Assembly (NCBI RefSeq): GCF_900114615.1 | Contig: NZ_FOTS01000053.1 | Span: 1-36,625, forward strand | Reading direction: 5' to 3' | Length of the DNA: 36,625 nucleotides | Source of the DNA: Pelosinus propionicus DSM 13327 | GTDB lineage: Bacteria; Bacillota; Negativicutes; DSM-13327 | Part shown: positions 25,302 to 34,214 of the stretch, piece by piece | How positions within the stretch are numbered: the first letter of the stretch is position 1 | Layout: each line of letters opens with the position of its first letter | Made by a program: the position numbers and the translations under genes | The notes under the pieces: generated by a model | Database searches by the model: none | Told to the model about the DNA's origin: nothing | What the model saw: the letters and a program-made list of their open reading frames with translations, nothing else

Positions 25302-25895
25302 CTATTTTCCTTTTGACACAAAAGGACTGTCTTTTACAATAAATCGCCAAGGATAATCTCTTGCCTCTTTAGCATAATCAATATTAATACGAGGAGTCGT
25401 TCCGATATTGTTAGACATTATCGTTTCACCCTGTAATAAAAACATACGACCTCCGCACAAATCGATCTCATTTTGCAGTTTTGTAATTCCCATTGCCTGA
25501 CACAACTTTCCTGGACCGCTGCATAAATTTAAAACAGATTCTGTTTTTCGGCGCCTTTTCATGATTTGCAACCCTTCAACGGGTTCTAATGCCCTAATTA
25601 ATACAGCTTCTGGATATGTTTCCTGATTGGTTACGATATTCATACAATAATGCATACCATAAATTAAGTACACATAAGCATGTCCACCTTCACCAAACAT
25701 AATTTTAGTTCGATTCGTGCATTTGTTATTATAAGCATGACATGCAGCATCAATAGAGCCTACATACGCCTCAACTTCTACAATCTTGCCAACTGTCCTG
25801 CCATCATTTGTCTCATGAATCATGTATTTTCCTAATAAATCTCTTGCAACTTCTAAAGTAGGCCGCTCGTAGAAACGTCTCTCTAACTTCTTCAA
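25302..25895 (-). CDS. 3-methyladenine DNA glycosylase (AAG/MPG family)
   Basis: 197 residues covering the whole Pur_DNA_glyco fold: FYERPTLEVARDLLGKYM, the catalytic Glu with VEVEAYVGSIDAACHAYNNK, RTKIMFGEGGHAYVYLIYGMHYCMNIVT with the intercalating Tyr region, EAVLIRALEP, and NLCSGPGKLCQAMGI. It removes alkylated and deaminated purines from DNA as the first step of base-excision repair. The start is TTG 25895, six bases after AAGGTGAT. Single gene, no obvious partner. Confidence 0.93.
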   Translation of the reverse strand: MKKLERRFYERPTLEVARDLLGKYMIHETNDGRTVGKIVEVEAYVGSIDAACHAYNNKCTNRTKIMFGEGGHAYVYLIYGMHYCMNIVTNQETYPEAVLIRALEPVEGLQIMKRRRKTESVLNLCSGPGKLCQAMGITKLQNEIDLCGGRMFLLQGETIMSNNIGTTPRINIDYAKEARDYPWRFIVKDSPFVSKGK

Positions 25896-25986
25896 AATAT
25901 CACCTTCTTCATAGGAATTTTAGCTATTGTTCTTCTATAGTATCTTTTATCTGCGCCTCTGTGATTCCTGCTGATACATTAAAATC

Positions 25987-26040
25987 AAAAACAATTGAAA
26001 TGCTAAGTAGTAACGCTTCGCATTTCAATTGTTTTATTTT
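25987..26040. terminator. Strong hairpin in the divergent gap between the glycosylase and the APC permease
   Basis: AAACAATTGAAATG is inverted as CATTTCAATTGTTT around a loop of about 17 bases, followed on the plus strand by TTTTATTTTTTTAC and flanked by T's on the minus strand too. It looks like a bidirectional intrinsic terminator, odd in a divergent intergenic region. It may sit in the 5' leader of the permease or insulate the two genes. Confidence 0.7.
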
Positions 26041-26119
26041 TTTACTAATTTTAAGTATAACAAGACTAACAATCAGTAAAAATACAAGGTAATGATTTGT
26101 ATCCCAGGAGGTTGATCCT

Positions 26120-27463
26120 TTGACAGCATTTAATAAAAAAGACTTTATCGTTATGGCTTTAGGCAATATTATCGGTTCAGGCATTTTTTTGGCCAGCAGC
26201 CTTGTAATCAGTGTTGCTGGCATCTGGGCACCTTTTGCCTACCTATTTGGTGGACTCGTTATGATGATGGAAGTATCTTTTATCATTGAGATGACAATCG
26301 CAAACCCTGTTTCAGGTTCCTTTAAGGCACATGCCCAAGAAATCTTTGGCGAGTGGTGGGGTTTTATGATTGGGTGGATGTTTTGGGTCAGCGGCGTATT
26401 AGGAATGGCAGGTGAGGTTACAGCTTGCGCTATCTTTCTTCGCTTATGGCTGCCTTCCGTTCCATTATGGGTTTGCAGCTTAGCTTTCGCCTTAGGGATT
26501 ACGCTGCTAAATTTCAATGACGTCAAAGGTTTAAGTAAAATTGAATTAGGGCTTGCTATTACAAAAGTAGCAACCCTCGTGATATTTGTTATTATGGGCT
26601 TTATGGTTATAGCAGGTGTTTCCATAGGAGATGCCAGCACAGAATTTATGCTATTTCAATCCCTTCTTCAAGCTCCCCTAGAGGGAATCTCTGGTATGCT
26701 CGGCGCTATGCTCCTTATCCTATTTGCTTATACAGGAACAGGGATTATCGGAATCGCTGCGGTTGAAACTGAAAAGCCGGAGAAAACCGTCCCTCCAGCA
26801 GCTAAATTTATCACGATTTCAGTAACGCTGCTCTATACGCTATCAGCTTTTCTGATTATTTCCTTGCTGCCCTTAGATTTATTGGATGAAGCTATCAGTC
26901 CTTTTGTACAGCTTTTTACCATCTTTAAAATTCCATACGCGGGGGATCTTGTAAACTTCATTCTTTTAACCGCTGGGGTTTCTGCTCTCAATTCTCAAGT
27001 TTATTCTTCCTCCCGCATGCTTTTCTCGTTAGCTAAAGAAAATCAAGCACCTCAAATTGCTAAGTATCAAAACAACAAGGGAGTTCCCATAGCAGCGGTT
27101 ACCATTAGTGGCGTTGTGCTGTTGTGCGGAGCCATACTTTCTTATTATCTTCCTGATAAAGTATTTGTTTATACCGTCAGTGCCAGCGGATTCTTGGCAC
27201 TTATCAATTGGATGAGCGTATCTGCCACTCATTACTATTATCGCAAGAAACTCCTCGCTGAAAGTCCAGAGAAATTAAAATATAAGGCTCCCTTTTATCC
27301 CTATCTCTCTTGGATTTGTTTTTTTATTATCTTCGTTTCGATTCTTTCCACTCCATTGTATCCAGATCAACTGCCAGGTCTATACTCAGGTTTACTGCTC
27401 ATGCTGCTCATTAGTATTGCCTATTTAATCCGCAATCTGTGGATTCTTAAAAAAGATCATTAA
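26120..27463 (+). CDS. APC-superfamily amino-acid permease
   Basis: 447 residues, about 12 membrane segments. Family marks are the first-helix motif GNIIGSGIFLASS, the helix-6 region LLILFAYTGTGIIGIAAVETEKPEKTVP, and the SRMLFSLAKENQAP loop. It closely follows the AAT (aromatic/GABA-type) layout of proton-coupled amino-acid transporters; the substrate cannot be told. TTG start with AGGAGG 7 bases upstream. The next gene begins 147 bp later in an AT-rich gap without a clear terminator. Confidence 0.9.
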   Translation: MTAFNKKDFIVMALGNIIGSGIFLASSLVISVAGIWAPFAYLFGGLVMMMEVSFIIEMTIANPVSGSFKAHAQEIFGEWWGFMIGWMFWVSGVLGMAGEVTACAIFLRLWLPSVPLWVCSLAFALGITLLNFNDVKGLSKIELGLAITKVATLVIFVIMGFMVIAGVSIGDASTEFMLFQSLLQAPLEGISGMLGAMLLILFAYTGTGIIGIAAVETEKPEKTVPPAAKFITISVTLLYTLSAFLIISLLPLDLLDEAISPFVQLFTIFKIPYAGDLVNFILLTAGVSALNSQVYSSSRMLFSLAKENQAPQIAKYQNNKGVPIAAVTISGVVLLCGAILSYYLPDKVFVYTVSASGFLALINWMSVSATHYYYRKKLLAESPEKLKYKAPFYPYLSWICFFIIFVSILSTPLYPDQLPGLYSGLLLMLLISIAYLIRNLWILKKDH

Positions 27464-27610
27464 TTCTTGCATATTCTCTATAATAAAAAGATAAACTCAA
27501 TTATAATATAACTATATTAACAGAAAATTACGTCATCTTCTTTAACCGAATATAGCCTTCATTACAAATCAAACACGCAATACACAAAACAATGAGGTGA
27601 TAGTATCAAA

Positions 27611-29395
27611 ATGATCGCAGAAACGATCCATATTCGTGATATGTATTGTATAACTTGCGAAGGTCGAATTGAAAAGGCCGTAACAAAAGTCACCGGTGTC
27701 GTTAAGGTAAAAGCCAATTATGTAGAAAGTAAGGTGTATGTCCAATATGATTCCCTCCAAACCAGCCAGATAGCCATTAAGGAAGCAATTCAATCTGCAG
27801 GTTACTTTGTTGGAGAAAAACATACATCCAATGCTATAAAACCTCTGCTGGGTATATCCCTTATTTTCTTGGCTATTCTTCTCTTAGGACAGAATGTCAG
27901 TGAGTTTGACATGAATTCTAAGCTAAAGGGTGAAGTTACATATTTTGTTCTATTTATCATTGGTATTTTTACCTCTTTTCATTGCATCGGTATGTGCGGC
28001 GGTATCATGTTATCACAAAGTCTATCCAACAGTACTAATCATAAACCCCAATCCTTTTTCCCATCCTTATATTATAATATGGGGCGAGTACTTGGTTATA
28101 CAATGCTTGGCGGAGTAGTCGGCACTATTGGCTCGGTTCTTTCTCTATCGATAGGATTTATGGCTGGCATTTCCATCTTCGCTGGCATCTTTATGATTAT
28201 TATGGGTCTTAATATGGCAGGACTGAATTTATTTCGCAGCTACTTAAGAATACCACTGCCTGCTTTTACTATTATGCCAAAGGCTAAAACCCCTTTTGCT
28301 ATAGGAATCCTAAATGGCCTTATGCCCTGCGGTCCTTTGCAAACCATGCAGCTTTATGCCTTAGGCACAGGCAGCGCAGTACTAGGAGCCTCCTCCATGC
28401 TATTTTTTTCCTTAGGTACTGTACCATTGATGCTGTCTTTTGGTACCATCTCTGGCTTTTTTAATAAGAACTCGACGAAACAGATTCTAAAATTAAGCGG
28501 TGTTTTAGTCATTGTTTTAGGAATGATCATGACCAATCGCGGCTTAGCAATCGCAGGTTTCAATCTTCCACTTTTTAATTTACCTGCTCAAAGCAGGAGC
28601 GAAACTTCGATGGCAGCAAAGGCACAACTTGATAATGGCATTCAAACAGTACGCATGTCAGCAAACAATCAAGGCTATGCTCCTAATGTTCTCTACGTAC
28701 AAAAGGGCATACCTCTAAAATGGGTTATCATCGGAGAGCAAATCAATTCCTGTAACAATGAAGTCATTGTACCCTCCCTGCAAATTAAGAAAAAATTAGT
28801 TCCCGGGGAAAATATCATTGAGTTCACGCCTCAGGATCAGGACCTGCCTTTCAGCTGCTGGATGGGCATGATTCGAGGGCTGATTAAAGTTGTCGATGAT
28901 GTAAATGCTGTAGACGTGGCTAAGGAAACAACTGCCATTCCTGCTGGAAGTGGCTGCTGCAGCACAAATGGATCTTCCTCATGCTGCAGTCCCCCCCTCC
29001 AAGCTAGTATCTATGGCGATGATCTCAACAAAGTGTCTACGGAAAAAATAATTCGCAAAGCCACTTTGCAAAATAAACTGCAAACCATAAATATAAAGGG
29101 AATTGGCTATGAATTTGATCCCTTGATTATGGTTCTAGAAAAGACGACAGCAAAACTTGCTATTGATCTGTCAACCTTTGATGATCCTGAAGGAACATGG
29201 GATATTGTTGATTATCAGCAAAAGAAAATCATCGCATCTTTCGAAGGAAAAAAAGAAATTGTAAACATACAATTCACTCCTCCATCAATTGGCACTTTTG
29301 GTATTTACAAAAACCGACAGGCAACAAGTATTATTGAAGTTGTTGAAAAACTTGAAAACACAAATCTTGAAAAAGTTAGAGCAAAATTCTTGTAG
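27611..29395 (+). CDS. Multidomain copper-type membrane protein: HMA + DsbD/SafE-like permease + cupredoxin + Cys cluster + C-terminal beta domain
   Basis: 594 residues. Residues 1-70 are an HMA domain with metal site MYCITCEGRIEKA. Residues about 75-330 are a DsbD_2/sulfite-exporter-type membrane domain with the twin signatures CIGMCGGIM and NGLMPCGPLQTMQLYALG. Residues about 350-430 are a cupredoxin-like fold with candidate ligands in NSCNNE and SCWMGM. A short linker has four cysteines in two pairs (GSGCCST...SSCCSPP). The last roughly 110 residues form a beta-rich domain without obvious ligands (IKGIGYEFDPLIMVLEKTTA; FTPPSIGTFGIY), resembling a second cupredoxin that has lost them. ATG start with GAGGTGAT upstream. 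The order suggests passing Cu+ from a cytoplasmic HMA through the membrane to outer cupredoxin domains, as for respiratory-enzyme metallation or copper detoxification; this is inference. Confidence 0.87.
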   Translation: MIAETIHIRDMYCITCEGRIEKAVTKVTGVVKVKANYVESKVYVQYDSLQTSQIAIKEAIQSAGYFVGEKHTSNAIKPLLGISLIFLAILLLGQNVSEFDMNSKLKGEVTYFVLFIIGIFTSFHCIGMCGGIMLSQSLSNSTNHKPQSFFPSLYYNMGRVLGYTMLGGVVGTIGSVLSLSIGFMAGISIFAGIFMIIMGLNMAGLNLFRSYLRIPLPAFTIMPKAKTPFAIGILNGLMPCGPLQTMQLYALGTGSAVLGASSMLFFSLGTVPLMLSFGTISGFFNKNSTKQILKLSGVLVIVLGMIMTNRGLAIAGFNLPLFNLPAQSRSETSMAAKAQLDNGIQTVRMSANNQGYAPNVLYVQKGIPLKWVIIGEQINSCNNEVIVPSLQIKKKLVPGENIIEFTPQDQDLPFSCWMGMIRGLIKVVDDVNAVDVAKETTAIPAGSGCCSTNGSSSCCSPPLQASIYGDDLNKVSTEKIIRKATLQNKLQTINIKGIGYEFDPLIMVLEKTTAKLAIDLSTFDDPEGTWDIVDYQQKKIIASFEGKKEIVNIQFTPPSIGTFGIYKNRQATSIIEVVEKLENTNLEKVRAKFL

Positions 29396-29432
29396 AAAAC
29401 CTTTTTGGTCATTAAGGATAATACTAAAAACT

Positions 29433-29485
29433 AAAGGGGAAGTATTGCACAGATTTCTTTGGAATCTCAGCAATACTTTCCCTTT
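29433..29485 (+). terminator. Terminator of the copper-type fusion gene
   Basis: AAAGGGGAAGTATTGC pairs with GCAATACTTTCCCTTT (one G-T pair) around a 21-base loop, 38 bp after the stop. The following T-content is modest (TACTTTGCATTAATTTATT). Confidence 0.75.
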
Positions 29486-29655
29486 ACTTTGCATTAATTT
29501 ATTATACAGAGCTAAAAAGGATTTTGCCATTTATTGGCGAATTAAAATTAGTACTCAAGAAAATTTGTACATTTCTAGAAAAACGTGGAAATAATTGTAG
29601 AAAAATGTAGAATTGTATGTACATATGCTAAATGTGCATTAGAGGTGCCAAAACA

Positions 29656-31140
29656 GTGAAGAAAATAAACCTAACAACAAAGCTTAATTTAAAGATAATT
29701 GGTGTTGTTTTATTGCTCATGATCACTGTTACCGTTCATAATCTTTGGCTGTCTTTGCAAGAAGAAAATGAAAAAAATGCTCTATGGCTTGTGTCGATTA
29801 CTGATTTTCTGGTCAAAAGAAAGCCCGAAGGATCATTCAGTGACATCGTCGCTAATCATGGGCCTTTTCAGTCAACTCAGCAAGAAATTATGATGATTAA
29901 TCATGAGCTTCAGCCAGTCTTACAATCTGTGCTTATACCCTCTAATATCATAAAATTCGGCTTTTATTCCCGGCAGCACGATAGCATTGTTGCCCTTGGT
30001 CCCCATTCTGATATTTCTATATTATTAGGAATTGATGCAAAACCATTTAAAAAAGCTTTTAACTCTGATACTGAACGGTTCATAGAACGAAAAAATTCGC
30101 TAGTATGGCATGGTGCTAATTCGCTCATTCATGTTAAACCAGTTACAGATCAGAATGGCAACATTATCGGCCACGCTTTTGCTGCAATTAATCAAGATGC
30201 TGTAAATACTGCTATGTGGAAACGAACGGCAAATACCTTGGGAGCAGTCTTTTTTATGCTCTTGGTATGCATTGTAATCTTTCGTGAACTCTTCAATAAG
30301 TTAAAAAAAGATATGCAGCTATTCGCTGAGCGAATTCTGAGCGGATGCACCAGCAATTTTAATAGTGAATTATCCGAATTCACTCCAATCCTGCAATATA
30401 TTAGTGATCAAACTGAAAAGATGACACGTCTCGACCGACTGAATATTATTGGTGAAATGGCAGCAGGCATTGCTCATGAAGTACGAAACCCTATGACGAC
30501 AGTAAGAGGCTTACTGCAATTTATGGGAAACAAGCAAGAGTTTGCTAAACAGAAGGAAAAATTTAATCTGATGATCGATGAAATTGATCGTGCAAATAAG
30601 ATCATCACAGAATTTCTGTCCCTTGCCAAAAATAAAGCTATGAATTTTTCTGAAAAAAACTTAAACGATATCATTCGTGATATTTATCCTTTAATACAGG
30701 CAGATGCGCTGCGTAATAATAGTGATATTAAAATTTCTTTAGGAGATATTCCACCTTTATTTCTAGATCAGGACAGTATTCACCAGCTGATTCTCAACAT
30801 GGTTCGAAATGGGCTTGATGCCATGCCTAAGGGCGGCTTGATCCACATAAATACTACAAAAAATGAACATAAAGTAATTTTATCCATAAAAGACCATGGT
30901 CTGGGTATACCAAAAGAAGATATAGACAAACTAGGAACGCCTTTTTATACGACAAAAGATCATGGCACTGGATTAGGATTAGCCGTTTGCTACCGAATCG
31001 TACACCGTCATGCAGCAACCCTTTCTATTAGCAGCGAAGTTGGACAGGGCACTATTTTCACTATAGAATTTGAAACGCTTTCATCACAAACCTTATCTTC
31101 TATTAAAGATACTAGCGTTAATACTCTAAAACCGAGGTGA
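29656..31140 (+). CDS. Orphan membrane sensor histidine kinase of the tricarboxylate operon
   Basis: 494 residues from GTG 29656 (GAGGTG 8-9 bases before); an ATG at 29632 has no ribosome site. TM1 at about residues 11-29, an outside sensor of about 165 residues (GHAFAAINQD near its end), TM2 at about 196-214. HisKA follows with GEMAAGIAHEVRNPMTTVRGLLQFM and HATPase_c (NMVRNGLDAMPKGG, DHGLGIP, FYTTKDHGTGLGLA). The phospho-acceptor block resembles Spo0A-phosphorelay and NtrB/AtoS-type kinases. No response regulator lies beside it in this window; instead the tctB gene starts 5 bp after its stop. It may sense the transported carboxylate outside the cell. Its partner regulator is unknown. Confidence 0.88.
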   Translation: MKKINLTTKLNLKIIGVVLLLMITVTVHNLWLSLQEENEKNALWLVSITDFLVKRKPEGSFSDIVANHGPFQSTQQEIMMINHELQPVLQSVLIPSNIIKFGFYSRQHDSIVALGPHSDISILLGIDAKPFKKAFNSDTERFIERKNSLVWHGANSLIHVKPVTDQNGNIIGHAFAAINQDAVNTAMWKRTANTLGAVFFMLLVCIVIFRELFNKLKKDMQLFAERILSGCTSNFNSELSEFTPILQYISDQTEKMTRLDRLNIIGEMAAGIAHEVRNPMTTVRGLLQFMGNKQEFAKQKEKFNLMIDEIDRANKIITEFLSLAKNKAMNFSEKNLNDIIRDIYPLIQADALRNNSDIKISLGDIPPLFLDQDSIHQLILNMVRNGLDAMPKGGLIHINTTKNEHKVILSIKDHGLGIPKEDIDKLGTPFYTTKDHGTGLGLAVCYRIVHRHAATLSISSEVGQGTIFTIEFETLSSQTLSSIKDTSVNTLKPR

Positions 31141-31145
31141 TAAAA

Positions 31146-31565
31146 ATGCTTGAGAAAATGATTTCTCTGTTATTTTTGATTGGTAGTCTAACGTATTTAT
31201 ATTGGGCTCAAGAATTCACTTTCGGCACTCTTGGGTCACCTAAATCCGGCTTTTTACCAAATTTAGCAGGAATCTTAGCTTTAATACTGTCTATCACCGT
31301 CATTTTTCGTCAATTTCAATATAAAAAGTCTGCAAATAAAGATGCTGTAGACTGGACAAAATTTTTATTTATCCTTATTGGCTTGGTATTTTATCTAATG
31401 ATTTTAAGCATTGTCGGCTACTTCGTCGCAACGTTTATATTCCTATTTTATTTGTTTAAGGTAGCTGACACAGCCGGATGGCGTTTTCCATTAGTAGTTT
31501 CTTTTTGTAGCTCTGCAGCCTTTCATCTATTATTCACCTACTATTTAAAAGTCGCATTACCATAG
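31146..31565 (+). CDS. tctB: TctB: small membrane subunit of a tripartite tricarboxylate transporter
   Basis: 139 residues with four membrane segments (PF07331): LIGSLTYLYWAQEFTFGTLGSPKSGFLP is the family-typical first loop, with GFLPN. The start is ATG 31146 because GAGGTGAT precedes it by four bases; the GTG at 31137 is within that ribosome site. Five bp after the kinase and 16 bp before tctA. Confidence 0.88.
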   Translation: MLEKMISLLFLIGSLTYLYWAQEFTFGTLGSPKSGFLPNLAGILALILSITVIFRQFQYKKSANKDAVDWTKFLFILIGLVFYLMILSIVGYFVATFIFLFYLFKVADTAGWRFPLVVSFCSSAAFHLLFTYYLKVALP

Positions 31566-31581
31566 AATTGGAGGTAACGAT

Positions 31582-33090
31582 TTGGACATTTTAAACCTGC
31601 TACTACAAGGAATTTCTGTGAGTATTATTCCAGTTAATTTATTATCTTGCACTATTGGCGTTTTAATTGGCACATTGGTAGGCGTATTACCGGGAATTGA
31701 TACCGTTAGCGCCATTGCCTTACTACTCCCTTTTAGCTATGGTATGGACAGTACTGCTGCGCTTATTATGTTTGCAGGGATTTATTATGGATCGAAGTAC
31801 GGTGGTTCCACTACCTCCATCTTAATTAACGTGCCGGGAGAAGCAGCTTCTGTCGTCACCTGCTTAGATGGCTATCCCATGGGCCAAAAAGGGCGAGCGG
31901 GAGCAGCTCTGGCCATTTCTGCCATTGGCTCATTTATTGCTGGCACCATTGGTCTAATCGGGCTGACCTTGCTAGCCCCGCCGTTAGCTCAAGCTGCACT
32001 AGTCTTTGGACCTCCCGAATATTTTTCTCTTGCTTTAGTCGGTTTAATTTTATTATCCAGATTGACTGGCACTTCTGCACTGAAGTCTGCCCTCATGGCT
32101 GTCATCGGTATCATGCTAAGTACAATCGGTTTAGACAGTTTATCTGGCATTAGCCGCTTCACTTTTGGCATTGATGAATTAGACCGAGGCTTTGACTTAT
32201 CCATTCTAGCGATGGGACTCTTCGGTATTGGGGAAATTCTAACCGCTATGACCCATGCCGAAGCGAAGCCAGATATACCTTCTGTAAAATTTCGTGATTT
32301 ATACCCTACCAAGAAAGAATGGCAGCGTTCTATTACTCCTATGTTCCGCGGAGGAATTGTTGGCTTTCTCGTAGGTTTATTGCCTGGTCCTGCAGCAACC
32401 ATATCGAGTTTTATATCCTATGGATTAGAAAAACGCTGCAGCAAACACCCCGAAGAGTTCGGTCACGGCGCCATTGAAGGAGTCGCGGGCCCAGAGTCGG
32501 CCAACAATTCAGCTATTTCAGCTACAATGATTCCTTTACTATCCTTAGGGCTCCCCTTTTGCGGAGCAACGGCAATTCTGCTCAGTGGCTTTATGATCCA
32601 TGGTATTACTCCCGGTCCATCATTGATAACTGAGCGGCCCGAACTTTTTTGGGGGCTTATTGCCAGCATGTACATTGGTAATGTTCTTTTATTGATTATT
32701 AATTTACCCTTAATTGGAGTCTTCGTTCAGCTGCTTAAAACCCCACTCAATATCCTTATGCCGTTAGTCGCAGTAGTCACTCTTACCGGTGCTTACTCCA
32801 TTAATAACAGCATGTTTGATTTGATATGGGTTATTTTTTTCGGCATTTTAGGATTCCTGCTGCAGCGGGTGGGATTTGAACCAAGTCCTTTGATCATTGG
32901 ATTGGTATTGGGTCCAGAATTAGAACGAGGATTAACGCAAGGACTGATTATTTGCAACGGCAGTATATGGGCCTTGATTACCCGCCCCATTACAGCCACC
33001 ATTCTATCCATCGGAGCCGTTGCCATTTTGTATAACTTCGTTACATGGTTTACCAAATATGATAACACAAGAAAGGAGCTAGATATCTAA
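31582..33090 (+). CDS. tctA: TctA: large membrane subunit of a tripartite tricarboxylate transporter
   Basis: 502 residues, about 12 membrane segments (PF01970). Conserved blocks are GTLVGVLPGIDTVSAIALLLPF, YYGSKYGGSTTSILINVPGE, the mirrored second-half GFLVGLLPGPAATISSF, and GVAGPESANNSA. The TTG start lies 7 bases after GGAGGT. It carries out solute entry, probably Na+-coupled, for a carboxylate delivered by a TctC protein. The cargo (citrate, tartrate, other dicarboxylates or aromatics) is not predictable from the sequence. Confidence 0.95.
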   Translation: MDILNLLLQGISVSIIPVNLLSCTIGVLIGTLVGVLPGIDTVSAIALLLPFSYGMDSTAALIMFAGIYYGSKYGGSTTSILINVPGEAASVVTCLDGYPMGQKGRAGAALAISAIGSFIAGTIGLIGLTLLAPPLAQAALVFGPPEYFSLALVGLILLSRLTGTSALKSALMAVIGIMLSTIGLDSLSGISRFTFGIDELDRGFDLSILAMGLFGIGEILTAMTHAEAKPDIPSVKFRDLYPTKKEWQRSITPMFRGGIVGFLVGLLPGPAATISSFISYGLEKRCSKHPEEFGHGAIEGVAGPESANNSAISATMIPLLSLGLPFCGATAILLSGFMIHGITPGPSLITERPELFWGLIASMYIGNVLLLIINLPLIGVFVQLLKTPLNILMPLVAVVTLTGAYSINNSMFDLIWVIFFGILGFLLQRVGFEPSPLIIGLVLGPELERGLTQGLIICNGSIWALITRPITATILSIGAVAILYNFVTWFTKYDNTRKELDI

Positions 33091-33120
33091 CATTATTACT
33101 TTAAAAAAGGAGAGGATGAA

Positions 33121-34137
33121 GTGAAGAGAAAAAGTTTAACTTCTTTGATTACATGTCTATTAGTTTTATCAATCATAGTAGGAGGTTGTACGAGCATGGA
33201 AAATAAAACGGTTCCTGCAACCAGCAAATATCCAGATAAGCCGATTACTCTTATTGTTCCTTTTAGTGTAGGAGGTGGTACAGATCTGGTAGCCCGTCTG
33301 CTAGAAAAAAGAGCTCTTGATTATTTAGGACAGCCCTTAGTTATTGTTAATAAACCTGGAGGGGCTGGAACGATCGGCTGGAATGAAGTAGCTGGTAGTT
33401 CGGATGGTTATACCTTAGGCATGACCGGAGTGGAAATCATATTGCAGCCCCTATATGGTCAAACCAAATATCATTATCCTACTGCTTTAGATCCTATTGC
33501 CCAAATTGCAGAATTATCAATAGTAATGGTAGTGCAAGATACTCAACCATGGAAAGACCTCGATGAGCTAATCCGTTACGCTACAAAACATCCTGGAGAA
33601 ATTAAGTTTGGTCACGGAGGTATGGGCACAACAGGTCATGTTGCTGGAGAAATGCTTGCTAAATCCGCCGATGTACGTCTCGAACAAGTTCCATTCCAAG
33701 GATCAGCAGAAGCAACAGCAAGCTTGCTAGGAGGTCATATACAAGTTCTTTTTACGAATCCAGCCTCTGTTAAAGAACATGTCAAAAATGGAACCGTAAG
33801 AATACTTGCAGTAGCAAGTGAACACCGACTTAAAGATCCTGTCTTTGCAAATGCGCCTACATTTAGGGAGCAAGGATTCGATGTTGTTTGTAGTAGTTGG
33901 CACGGTATTGCAGCGCCTAAAGATTTACCGGTGGAAGTAAAAGATAAATTGGCTAAAGGATTTGAGGCAATCATTAATGACCCTGAATTTCAAAAAAACA
34001 TAGAAGCATTAGGATTTGAATTTTCCTATTTAGGTCCAAAAGAATCACAAGAAAAGTGGATAACAGAAAACCAGAAATTATCTAAAACAGTACAAGAAAC
34101 TGGAATTCTGGATAAAATAAAAGCACAAAAAAAATAA
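33121..34137 (+). CDS. tctC: TctC-type periplasmic binding lipoprotein, copy 1 of 3
   Basis: 338 residues (PF03401). Signal peptide with lipobox IVGGC (Cys about 23). Ligand-pocket family blocks: YPDKPITLIVPFSVGGGTDLVAR, VVNKPGGAG (here IVNKPGGAGTIGW), FGHGGMGTTGHVAGE, LLGGHIQVLFTNPASVKEHV. GTG start after GGAGAGGATGAA. It differs from copies 2 and 3 by lacking one residue in the loop before DGYT (SSDGYT versus SPDGYT or NPDGYT) and by Thr instead of Ile or Met after VGGG. Delivers solute to TctAB. Confidence 0.93.
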   Translation: MKRKSLTSLITCLLVLSIIVGGCTSMENKTVPATSKYPDKPITLIVPFSVGGGTDLVARLLEKRALDYLGQPLVIVNKPGGAGTIGWNEVAGSSDGYTLGMTGVEIILQPLYGQTKYHYPTALDPIAQIAELSIVMVVQDTQPWKDLDELIRYATKHPGEIKFGHGGMGTTGHVAGEMLAKSADVRLEQVPFQGSAEATASLLGGHIQVLFTNPASVKEHVKNGTVRILAVASEHRLKDPVFANAPTFREQGFDVVCSSWHGIAAPKDLPVEVKDKLAKGFEAIINDPEFQKNIEALGFEFSYLGPKESQEKWITENQKLSKTVQETGILDKIKAQKK

Positions 34138-34214
34138 TGGAATCTTCACAATGGTATCGGAATTCCCCATTCTTTCCCCTCTTTTCTTGAATAACAACAT
34201 TAGGAGGTCATCAA

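Noticed and set aside
25924-26223. Minus-strand 99-codon ORF upstream of the glycosylase
   Set aside because: It crosses a perfect terminator hairpin and the start of the APC permease on the other strand, and has no ribosome site.
29289-29594. Forward 101-codon ORF overlapping the end of the fusion protein
   Set aside because: It overlaps the real gene out of frame and reads through the terminator at 29433-29485.
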